NCBI GenBank assembly: GCA_958443265.1
Contig: CAUCKA010000008.1
Coordinates: 1 to 64,000 of the forward strand
Source of the DNA: an uncultured Collinsella sp.
Lineage (GTDB): Bacteria > Actinomycetota > Coriobacteriia > Coriobacteriales > Coriobacteriaceae
Direction: 5' to 3'
Length of the DNA stretch: 64,000 nt
Within the stretch, counting starts at the first letter, position 1. Each line of letters begins with the position of its first letter. Under the pieces are notes generated by a model. That model saw only the letters and a list, made by a program, of their open reading frames with translations, made no database searches and had not been told where the DNA came from. The translations under genes were made by a program, and so were the position numbers. This document shows, in pieces, positions 16,044 through 23,595 of the stretch.

Positions 16044-16060
16044 CTAAAAACGTTTTACCA
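16044..16060. promoter_or_regulatory. Candidate operator 1 (AAAACGTTTT palindrome)
   Basis: TAAAAACGTTTTACCA contains a perfect AAAACGTTTT palindrome centred on CG, a layout common for LacI/GalR-family operators. It lies between the divergent HAD phosphatase and glgB genes. Confidence 0.5.
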
Positions 16061-16092
16061 AACGTCAGCCTAACAGTTTTGAAACCCTAATT

Positions 16093-16116
16093 GGTAAAAC
16101 TGTCAAGAGTTTTACC
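16093..16116. promoter_or_regulatory. Candidate operator 2 (GGTAAAACT inverted repeat)
   Basis: GGTAAAACT at 16093-16101 and its exact complement AGTTTTACC at 16108-16116, separated by GTCAAG. The right arm overlaps the proposed -35 box of the glgB promoter, as expected for a repressor site. Confidence 0.6.
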
Positions 16117-16141
16117 ATCGCAATTCTGCCAGTGGTATAAA
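16112..16141 (+). promoter_or_regulatory. Candidate glgB promoter
   Basis: TTACCA (16112-16117), 18-nt spacer, TATAAA (16136-16141). The -35 is imperfect. The predicted leader includes a perfect GTTCCACC/GGTGGAAC hairpin at 16228-16253. Confidence 0.5.
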
Positions 16142-16353
16142 CATGGCGCTCGCCGATTAAACGCCGCCGCAAATCCACTTTTCTCCATAAAAGTAACGAA
16201 CAGGTGTTATCGTATTTCGTGCCGAAAGTTCCACCGAGCACGCGAGGTGGAACGAATCATAGAACTATCGCCGTCCCTTCGATTCGTGCAGCCTTGGACC
16301 TTTCGCATCTAGTCACCAAGGCAACACGCTGCCGCGTCATGATGGGATCAAAC

Positions 16354-18597
16354 GTGAGCGATACAAAGCTAAAGCCAGCAACCAAAAAGCCCGCTACCCG
16401 TAAGGCCGCCCCGCACGCACCGGAGCTTTCCAAGGACGATGTCTATCTGTTTGGCATTGGCATGTGGGAGCGCAGCTGGGAAAAGATGGGCGCGCACCCC
16501 GACACGCAGAACCGTACGCGCGGATGGCGTTTTTGCGTTTGGGCGCCCGATGTAAAAAGCGTTCACGTCATTGGCGAATTTAATAATTGGGATGAGGAAG
16601 CCAACCCGCTGGTGCCCGTACATACGAGCGCTATTTGGGAAGGCTTTATTCCTGGTGCCGAGCAGGGCCAGCTGTATAAATATCTCATCGAGACCAACGA
16701 GGGCGAAAAGCTCTACAAGGCCGATCCGTACGCCTTTAAGGCTGAGTGCCCTCCGGGTACCGCCAGCGTGCTATGGACCCTCGATGGCTACCAGTGGAAC
16801 GACGCCGCGTGGCTTAAGCGCCGCGCCAGCCATAACCACATGTCGCAACCCCTTAACATCTACGAGGTGCATATTGGCTCGTGGAAGCGCCACGGCGACG
16901 CGCCGCAGGGCGAGCCGGACGAGTACGGCAACTACCCCGGCCCCATGGATCCCTTCCCCGCGCAGCGCGGCGAGTTCTACACATACGACGACCTGTCGGT
17001 GGAGCTCGTGGACTACGTGCGCGACATGGGCTACACGCATATCGAGGTCATGCCGCTGATGGAGCATCCCTTCGACGGCTCCTGGGGCTATCAGACGACC
17101 GGCTACTATGCCGCCACGTCGCGCTACGGCAACCCGCAGCAGCTCATGCACTTCATCGATGCATGCCACGAGGCGGGTATTGGAGTGATCATGGACTGGG
17201 TGCCCGGCGGTTTTTGCGCCGACTCCCACGGCCTTGCCACCTTTAACGGCCATATGCTGTTAGAGCACGAGATTCACCCCAACTGGGGCACGCACAAGTT
17301 CGACTTTGCCCGCGGCGAGGTCCGCTCCTTCCTGGTCTCCAACGTGCTGTACTGGCTCGAGAACTTCCACGTGGACGGCATTCGCATGGACGGCGTGTCC
17401 AGCATGCTGTACCTCAACTTTGGCATCGACGATCCGGGGCAAAAGAAGTTCAACAAGTACGGTACCGAGGAGGATCTGGACGCCAGCGCGTTTATCCGTC
17501 AGGTCAACTGCGCCGTGGAGGCCCACTTCCCCGACGTGATGATGATGGCCGAGGAGTCCACCGCGTGGCCACTCGTGACCTATCCGCCGCAGGACGGCGG
17601 CCTAGGCTTCCACTACAAGTGGGACATGGGCTGGATGAACGACACCCTGCACTACATGCAGACCGATTTTCCGTGGCGCCCCGGCAACCACGGGCTGCTC
17701 ACGTTCTCCATCATGTATGCCTTTACCGAGAACTTCATTTGCCCGCTGAGCCACGACGAGGTCGTGCACGGCAAGTGCTCGCTTATCGGCCGCATGCCGG
17801 GCGACTGGTGGCGCCAGTTTGCCGGCCTGCGCACGCTGGCCTTCTACCAGATGACGCACCCCGGTGCCAAGCTCAACTTTATGGGCAACGAAATCGGTCA
17901 GTTTATTGAGTGGCGCTACTACGAGTCCATTCAGTGGTTCCTGACCGAGCAGTACGAGACCCATGCTCACCATCAGGCATTCATCAAGGCGCTCAACCAC
18001 CTGTACACCGCCGAGCCCGCCCTATACGAGCGCGGCTACACCGACGACGGCTTTACCTGGATTGACGCGGGCAACTCCAAGCAGTCCATCGTGAGCTTTG
18101 TGCGCCAGGGCGAGGACGTCGATGACGACCTAGTGATCCTGATCAACTTTGACCCGGCGAGCTACGAGAGCTTCCGTGTGGGCGTGCCGCGCGAGGGTGA
18201 CTGGGAGGTCATTTTCGATTCCGACCGTCCCGAGTTTGGCGGCAGCGGCTATGCCGGCGAGGAGCCCTACACCTGCTCGAGCGAGCCCTATCCCTGGAAC
18301 GGGCAGATGGACTCCATCGAGATTAAGGTTCCCGGCTTGGCAGGCGTGGTGCTTAAGCGCCGCGGTCCCAGCAGCTACAAGCCGCCCGTGGTCGAGGCTC
18401 CCAAGGCTGCGCCCAAGAAGCGCACGTCCTCGGTGAAGCCCAAGGCCGCGGCTGCCAAGAAGGCTCCGGCTAAGGCCAAGGCTACGACGACCAAGGCCAA
18501 GGCTGCCGCAAAGCCCGCAGCCAAGAAACCGGCTGCCAAAAAGGCCGCTACCAAGGCCAAGTCTGCTTCTGTTAAGCCGTCTGCCAAGGATGCGTAA
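16354..18597 (+). CDS. glgB: 1,4-alpha-glucan branching enzyme GlgB with Lys/Ala-rich tail
   Basis: GH13 branching enzyme, about 747 residues, which makes alpha-1,6 branches in glycogen. An N-terminal CBM48-type domain (RGWRFCVWAPDVKSVHVIGE) precedes the (beta/alpha)8 barrel. Catalytic residues are the nucleophile Asp in GIRMDGVSSM, the acid Glu in MMAEEST and the Asp in LSHDEVVHGK. After the barrel and C-terminal beta domain, about 65 residues from nt 18400 are almost only Lys, Ala, Pro, Thr and Ser (repeats such as KPAAKKPAAKKAATKAK). That resembles histone H1 or HU tails and is not part of normal GlgB. A shorter stretch of the same kind (KPATKKPATRKAAPH) lies at the N-terminus. The open frame reaches back to 16204. 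GTG at 16354 has GGGA upstream; ATG at 16339 or 16342 is possible. Confidence 0.93.
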   Translation: MSDTKLKPATKKPATRKAAPHAPELSKDDVYLFGIGMWERSWEKMGAHPDTQNRTRGWRFCVWAPDVKSVHVIGEFNNWDEEANPLVPVHTSAIWEGFIPGAEQGQLYKYLIETNEGEKLYKADPYAFKAECPPGTASVLWTLDGYQWNDAAWLKRRASHNHMSQPLNIYEVHIGSWKRHGDAPQGEPDEYGNYPGPMDPFPAQRGEFYTYDDLSVELVDYVRDMGYTHIEVMPLMEHPFDGSWGYQTTGYYAATSRYGNPQQLMHFIDACHEAGIGVIMDWVPGGFCADSHGLATFNGHMLLEHEIHPNWGTHKFDFARGEVRSFLVSNVLYWLENFHVDGIRMDGVSSMLYLNFGIDDPGQKKFNKYGTEEDLDASAFIRQVNCAVEAHFPDVMMMAEESTAWPLVTYPPQDGGLGFHYKWDMGWMNDTLHYMQTDFPWRPGNHGLLTFSIMYAFTENFICPLSHDEVVHGKCSLIGRMPGDWWRQFAGLRTLAFYQMTHPGAKLNFMGNEIGQFIEWRYYESIQWFLTEQYETHAHHQAFIKALNHLYTAEPALYERGYTDDGFTWIDAGNSKQSIVSFVRQGEDVDDDLVILINFDPASYESFRVGVPREGDWEVIFDSDRPEFGGSGYAGEEPYTCSSEPYPWNGQMDSIEIKVPGLAGVVLKRRGPSSYKPPVVEAPKAAPKKRTSSVKPKAAAAKKAPAKAKATTTKAKAAAKPAAKKPAAKKAATKAKSASVKPSAKDA

Positions 18598-18691
18598 CAA
18601 AACCGTTACAGCTGTAATTACCCGCCCCGACGAGGCGTAGGATACAAGTCATAACCGTTCCGGGAGAAACATCCCCGGGGGAAAGGAACGT

Positions 18692-21118
18692 ATGAATAAG
18701 ATCTTCGACAACAAGCAGGAGTTTACCGAGCTCTATCGCGATGCCGTCATGAGCATCAGCGGTAAGAGCGTCGAGGCCGCCAGCGACCTCGACCGCTTTA
18801 ACGCCCTGGCCAAGCTCGTGGCCGAGAAGGCGCGCACCGTTGCCACCAAGAGTGACGCCCGCGTCACCGCCGAGGGCAAAAAGCGCGTGTACTACTTCTC
18901 GATCGAGTTTTTGATCGGCCGCCTGCTCGACAACTACCTGCTCAACTTTGGCGTGCGCGACATGGTCGCCGAGGCGCTCGACGACATGGGCTTTGACCTG
19001 TCCGTCATCGAGAACCAGGAGCCCGATCCGGCCCTGGGCAACGGTGGCCTGGGTCGTCTGGCCGCGTGCTTCCTGGATTCCATGGCAGCCGAGGGCATTG
19101 CCGGCTACGGCAACGGCATGCGCTACCGCTACGGCCTGTTTAAGCAGGAGATCGTCAACGGCAGCCAGGTCGAGGCCACCGACGAGTGGCTCACCCACGG
19201 CTATCCTTGGGAAGTCCGTCGTCAGGACAAGGCCGTGACCATTAAGTTTGGCGGCCGCGTCGAGGGCTTTGAGGAGAACGGCCGCACGTTCTACCGCACG
19301 GTGGACACGCAGGACATCCTGGCCGTCCCCTACGACATCCCCGTGGTGGGCTATGCCGGCGAGACCGTCAACAAGCTGCGCGTCTGGGCCGCTGAGCCGG
19401 TCGAGGAGCACTTTGATCTGGAGGCCTTCAACCGCGGCGACTATGCCCTGGCCGATGCCGAGCGCGCCGAGGCCGAGGCCATCAGCGCCATCCTCTACCC
19501 CAACGACGCCGGCGAGCACGGCCGTCTGCTGCGCCTGAAGCAGGAGTACCTGTTTGTCTCGGCCGGCATCTACAGCCTGCTCGACACCTTTGAGAAGGAG
19601 CACGGCGAAAACTGGGAGCTGCTGCCGCAGTTTGTGGCCATCCACACCAACGATACCCACCCCGCCATGTGCGGCCCCGAGCTCATGCGTATCCTCATCG
19701 ACGAGAAGAAGCTCGAGTGGGATGACGCCTGGAACATTGTGACGCAGGTCGTGAGTTACACCAACCACACCATCCTGCCCGAGGCTCTAGAGAAGTGGCC
19801 CATCGGCACGTTCTCCAAGCTCCTCCCCCGCGTGTACCAGATCATCGACGAGATCAGCCGTCGTTGGCACGAGTCGTTCGACACCACGAAGGAGGGCTGG
19901 CAGGAGCGTCTGCGCCAGACCGCCATCCTGTGGGACGGCGAGATTCGCATGGCCAACCTGTCTGTGATCTGCAGCCACAGCGTCAACGGCGTGGCCAAGA
20001 TCCATTCCGACATCATCAAGAACATCGTGCTCAAGGACTTCTATGCCCTGACGCCCGAGAAGTTCAACAACAAGACCAACGGCATCTCGCACCGTCGCTT
20101 CTTTGCCGAGGCCAACCCCACCTACGCCAAGCTCGTGACCGAGGCCATTGGCGATGGCTGGCTCAAAGACGCCTTTGAGCTTGAGAAACTCAAGGAGTTT
20201 AAGGACGACACCGAGTTCCTGAAGGCCGTGGGTGCCTCCAAGCGCGCTAACAAGGAGCGCCTGGCCGCCTACGTCAAGGCCGAGACCGGTCTGGTTATCG
20301 ACCCCAACACCGTCTTCGATGTCCAGGTAAAGCGCTTCCACGCCTATAAGCGCCAGCTCATGAACATCATGAAGGTGATGGACATCTACAACCGTCGCAT
20401 CGCCGATCCTAACTTCCACGTGACGCCGACGACCTTCATCTTTAGCGGCAAGGCTGCCTCGAGCTACACCTTTGCCAAGGAGACCATCCGCCTCATTAAC
20501 TCCGTGGCCGACGTCATCAACAACGATGCCCGCGTCAACGAGGTCATGAAGGTCTGCTTTATCCCCAACTTCCGCGTGAGCAACGCCCAGCTCATCTACC
20601 CCGCCGCCGAGATCTCGGAGCAGATCTCCACGGCCGGCAAGGAGGCCTCGGGCACGTCCAACATGAAGCTCATGATGAACGGTGCCATTACGCTGGGCAC
20701 CCTCGACGGCGCCAACATCGAGATCGCCGATCTGGCCGGCCGCGAGAACGAGGCCATCTTTGGCCTGACCGCTCCCGAGGTCGAGAAGCTCTGGGCATCC
20801 AACAGCTACTTTGCGTGGGATACCCTCAACGGCGACCGTGAGCGCCTGGGCCGCGTGATGGACGAGCTCAAGGACAACACGTTTGCGGGTCTTTCGGGCA
20901 ACTTCGAGAGCATCTACAACGAGCTGATGAACAACAACGACCCCGACCTGGTCATGGCAGACTTCCGCAGCTACGTGGACACCTGGGAGAAGCTTACGGG
21001 CAGCTATGGCGACCAGGAGACCTGGAACCGCAAGGCCCTGCTCAACACCGCCTCCTCGGGTTGGTTCTCGAGCGACCGCACCATTCGCGAGTACCGCGAC
21101 GAGATCTGGCACGCGTAA
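18692..21118 (+). CDS. glgP: Glycogen/starch alpha-glucan phosphorylase
   Basis: An 808-residue GT35 phosphorylase that releases glucose-1-phosphate from glycogen chain ends, using pyridoxal phosphate. The PLP site is GTSNMKLMMNGAITLGTLDG near residue 655, preceded by STAGKEASG. Other conserved blocks are YYFSIEFLIGRLLDNYLLN, ALGNGGLGRLAACFLDS, HTNDTHPAMCGPELMR and VKRFHAYKRQLMN. Length is normal and it carries no polycation tail, unlike GlgB and GlgA on either side. It starts at ATG with AAAGGAACG before it, 94 nt after glgB. It breaks down the polymer that the neighbouring genes make, so the cluster contains both directions of glycogen turnover. Confidence 0.96.
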   Translation: MNKIFDNKQEFTELYRDAVMSISGKSVEAASDLDRFNALAKLVAEKARTVATKSDARVTAEGKKRVYYFSIEFLIGRLLDNYLLNFGVRDMVAEALDDMGFDLSVIENQEPDPALGNGGLGRLAACFLDSMAAEGIAGYGNGMRYRYGLFKQEIVNGSQVEATDEWLTHGYPWEVRRQDKAVTIKFGGRVEGFEENGRTFYRTVDTQDILAVPYDIPVVGYAGETVNKLRVWAAEPVEEHFDLEAFNRGDYALADAERAEAEAISAILYPNDAGEHGRLLRLKQEYLFVSAGIYSLLDTFEKEHGENWELLPQFVAIHTNDTHPAMCGPELMRILIDEKKLEWDDAWNIVTQVVSYTNHTILPEALEKWPIGTFSKLLPRVYQIIDEISRRWHESFDTTKEGWQERLRQTAILWDGEIRMANLSVICSHSVNGVAKIHSDIIKNIVLKDFYALTPEKFNNKTNGISHRRFFAEANPTYAKLVTEAIGDGWLKDAFELEKLKEFKDDTEFLKAVGASKRANKERLAAYVKAETGLVIDPNTVFDVQVKRFHAYKRQLMNIMKVMDIYNRRIADPNFHVTPTTFIFSGKAASSYTFAKETIRLINSVADVINNDARVNEVMKVCFIPNFRVSNAQLIYPAAEISEQISTAGKEASGTSNMKLMMNGAITLGTLDGANIEIADLAGRENEAIFGLTAPEVEKLWASNSYFAWDTLNGDRERLGRVMDELKDNTFAGLSGNFESIYNELMNNNDPDLVMADFRSYVDTWEKLTGSYGDQETWNRKALLNTASSGWFSSDRTIREYRDEIWHA

Positions 21119-21156
21119 AGGCCGCGAGTTCCCTTCTTTGCCGCACGGCATTATTT

Positions 21157-21185
21157 GGTGGGCGCGACTAGGCGCCGTGCCCACC
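21157..21185 (+). promoter_or_regulatory. Intergenic hairpin between glgP and glgC
   Basis: GGTGGGC (21157-21163) pairs with GCCCACC (21179-21185) around a GC-rich loop. There is no T-run after it, so it may be an mRNA processing or attenuation structure rather than a strong terminator. Confidence 0.4.
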
Positions 21186-21225
21186 GCTAATGGGTTAGAA
21201 ACATCGATGACAGAAGGAGAAATCG

Positions 21226-22374
21226 ATGAGTAAGAAAGAATGCATCGCGATGCTCCTCGCAGGAGGACAGGGCAGCCGATTGGGGGCACTCACCCAAAAG
21301 ATCGCTAAGCCGGCGGTTAGCTTTGGTGGCAAGTTCCGCATTATCGACTTTTCGCTGTCCAACTGCTCCAACTCGGGCATCGACACAGTGGGCGTTCTGA
21401 CGCAGTATCGCCCCTACCTGCTGCATGCCTACGTGGGTTCCGGCGAGGCGTGGGATCTGGACAGCCGCGACGGCGGCGTGTCGATCCTGCCGCCGTACGA
21501 GACGCAGACCGGCGGCGCCTGGTATGCGGGCACGGCCGACGCCATCACGCAGAACCTCGACTACATCAAGGCCAACGACCCCAAGTACGTCCTGATTCTT
21601 TCGGGCGATCACCTGTATCGCATGGACTACCGCAAGATGCTTAAGACGCACATTGAGAACAACGCCGACCTCACGGTGAGCGTTATGCCCGTGCCGTGGG
21701 AGGAGGCCAGCCGCTTTGGCATCCTGACGACCGACCCCGAGGACGGCCGCATCACCAAGTTCACCGAGAAGCCCGAGAAGCCCGATTCGAACCTCGCGTC
21801 CATGGGCATCTACATCTTCTCGGCCGACGTGCTGATCGAGGCGCTCGAGGAGGATGCTCTGGACCAGCGTTCGAGCCACGACTTTGGCAAGGACATCATC
21901 CCCAAGCTGCTCGGCGAGGGCAAGCGCCTGTACAGCTACGAGTTCCACGGCTTTTGGAAGGACGTCGGCACCATCGCCAGCTTCCACGAGACCTCGATGG
22001 ACCTGCTGGGCAACAACCCCGAGTTCGATCTGTTTGACAAGCACTTCCCCATCATGTCCAACATCACCACGCGTCCGCCGCACTACATTGGTCAGGATGG
22101 TCGCCTGGACGACTGCCTGGTCTCCAACGGCTGCAAGATCTACGGCACCGCTCGCCACTCGATCCTTTCGACCGATGTCATCATTGAGGAGCGCGCCGTG
22201 GTCGAGGACTCCGTGCTGCTGCCGGGTGCGCACGTTAAGAGCGGCGCGCACATCTGCCGCGCTATTTTGGGCGAGAACTCCACGGTCGAAGAGGGCGTGA
22301 AGCTCGGCTCTGTCGATACCACCAAGGATACGGCCGTCGTTGGAAATGACGTCGTTATCGGGAAGGGGGAATGA
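21226..22374 (+). CDS. glgC: Glucose-1-phosphate adenylyltransferase, catalytic subunit
   Basis: A 382-residue ADP-glucose pyrophosphorylase catalytic subunit, the committed step of glycogen synthesis. The nucleotidyltransferase signature is MLLAGGQGSRLGALT at about residue 9, with KPAVSFGGKFRIIDF; further conserved blocks are GTADAITQNLDYI, LILSGDHLYRMDYRKML and FWKDVGTIASFHE. The C-terminal left-handed beta-helix starts about residue 290. The ATG is preceded by AGAAGGAGAAATCG. It is followed by glgD with only 4 nt between stop and start; such GlgC-GlgD pairs form heteromers in Firmicutes-like systems, with GlgC catalytic. Confidence 0.96.
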   Translation: MSKKECIAMLLAGGQGSRLGALTQKIAKPAVSFGGKFRIIDFSLSNCSNSGIDTVGVLTQYRPYLLHAYVGSGEAWDLDSRDGGVSILPPYETQTGGAWYAGTADAITQNLDYIKANDPKYVLILSGDHLYRMDYRKMLKTHIENNADLTVSVMPVPWEEASRFGILTTDPEDGRITKFTEKPEKPDSNLASMGIYIFSADVLIEALEEDALDQRSSHDFGKDIIPKLLGEGKRLYSYEFHGFWKDVGTIASFHETSMDLLGNNPEFDLFDKHFPIMSNITTRPPHYIGQDGRLDDCLVSNGCKIYGTARHSILSTDVIIEERAVVEDSVLLPGAHVKSGAHICRAILGENSTVEEGVKLGSVDTTKDTAVVGNDVVIGKGE

Positions 22375-22378
22375 TCCG

Positions 22379-23506
22379 ATGATCAATCGCAAGGCCATCG
22401 GTTATATCACCGCTAACTACTCTTCGACCTACGGCAGTGTGCTGCTCAAGGACCGCCCCATCGCGTCCGTTCCGTTTTTGGGCCGCTACCGCCTGATCGA
22501 CTTCCCGCTGTCCAACATGATGAATGCCGGCATTAAGACCGTCGGCGTCGTCATGCCGGGCAACTACCGCTCGCTGATCGACCATGTGGGTTCGGGCAAG
22601 GACTGGGGCCTGGACCGCAAGAAGGGCGGCCTGTTTATGGTGCCCGGCAACGCGTATGGCACCACCAAGGGCGGCATGCGCTTCTTGCTGCGCGACATCA
22701 TCTCCAACAAGACGCTGTTCCAGCGCTCGGACAAGCCCTATGTCGTGATGATGGGCACCAACATCATCTTTAATATGGACCTCAACACCATCATCGACGC
22801 GCACGAGAATTCCGGCGCCCAGATGACCGTGGTGTACTGCAAGGCCACGCGCAACGTCGATGACGAGACCAAGCTGCAGATCAACGAGAACGGCCGCCTG
22901 ACGGGCGTGAGCGCCGGGGTCGTGTATGGCGACAACGCCTCTATGGACTGCTGCATCGTCAACCGCGAGACGCTGCTCGAGATCATCGACCACTACCAGG
23001 CTGCCGACTATCTGGACCTGCTCGAGGCACTCCAAGGCGACTTTGGCAACATCGACGTGTGCAGCTACGAGTACAAGGGCGAGGTCGTGGGCGTGTTTAG
23101 CGAGAAGTCGCTGTATCGCCGCAGCATGGACCTGCTCGACCAGACCGTGGCCGACCAGCTCTTTGACCCCGAGCGCCCGATCCTAACCAAGGCCCACGAC
23201 GTGCCGCCTTCGCGCTATGCGACCGGCAGCCACGCTTGCAACTCGATCATCTCGGCCGGTTGCATCATCAAGGGCACCGTTCGCAACTCGATCCTGTCGC
23301 GTGGCGTCGTGGTCGAGGAAGGCGCCTCGGTGACGAACTCGATAATCAACCAGAGCTGCGTCATCAAGAGCGGCGCCCGCGTTGAGAATGCCATCCTGGA
23401 CAAGAACAACGTGGTTCCCACCAACACCGAGCTTCGCGGCACGCCCGAGAACATCCTGGTGCTGGGAAAGGCCCCGTTAACTTCTGATATCACCAACGCG
23501 AGTTAG
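22379..23506 (+). CDS. glgD: GlgD, regulatory subunit of ADP-glucose pyrophosphorylase
   Basis: A 375-residue GlgC homologue lacking the catalytic signature. Where GlgC has GGQGSRL it reads AIGYITANYSSTYGS, and the metal-binding aspartate block is replaced by MMGTNIIFNMDLN. It keeps the substrate-region FLGRYRLIDFPLSNMMNAGI and the C-terminal beta-helix. In the family GlgD is inactive alone but enhances and modulates GlgC. The open frame can be read from 22340 inside glgC. The ATG at 22379 (MINRKAIGY) has AAGGGGG before it and is the real start. Confidence 0.95.
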   Translation: MINRKAIGYITANYSSTYGSVLLKDRPIASVPFLGRYRLIDFPLSNMMNAGIKTVGVVMPGNYRSLIDHVGSGKDWGLDRKKGGLFMVPGNAYGTTKGGMRFLLRDIISNKTLFQRSDKPYVVMMGTNIIFNMDLNTIIDAHENSGAQMTVVYCKATRNVDDETKLQINENGRLTGVSAGVVYGDNASMDCCIVNRETLLEIIDHYQAADYLDLLEALQGDFGNIDVCSYEYKGEVVGVFSEKSLYRRSMDLLDQTVADQLFDPERPILTKAHDVPPSRYATGSHACNSIISAGCIIKGTVRNSILSRGVVVEEGASVTNSIINQSCVIKSGARVENAILDKNNVVPTNTELRGTPENILVLGKAPLTSDITNAS

Positions 23507-23537
23507 CTTTGGCACCGCAACATCGCTCGTGACACGT

Positions 23538-23573
23538 AGAATAGCCGCCCGGTTTGCGCCAGGCGGCTATTCT
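23538..23573 (+). promoter_or_regulatory. 12-bp hairpin in the glgA leader
   Basis: AGAATAGCCGCC (23538-23549) pairs perfectly with GGCGGCTATTCT (23562-23573). It lies between the glgD stop and the glgA Shine-Dalgarno and is not followed by a T-run. It could partly terminate upstream transcription or protect the glgA mRNA end. Confidence 0.55.
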
Positions 23574-23595
23574 CGAATTGCAACAGGGAGACAAT

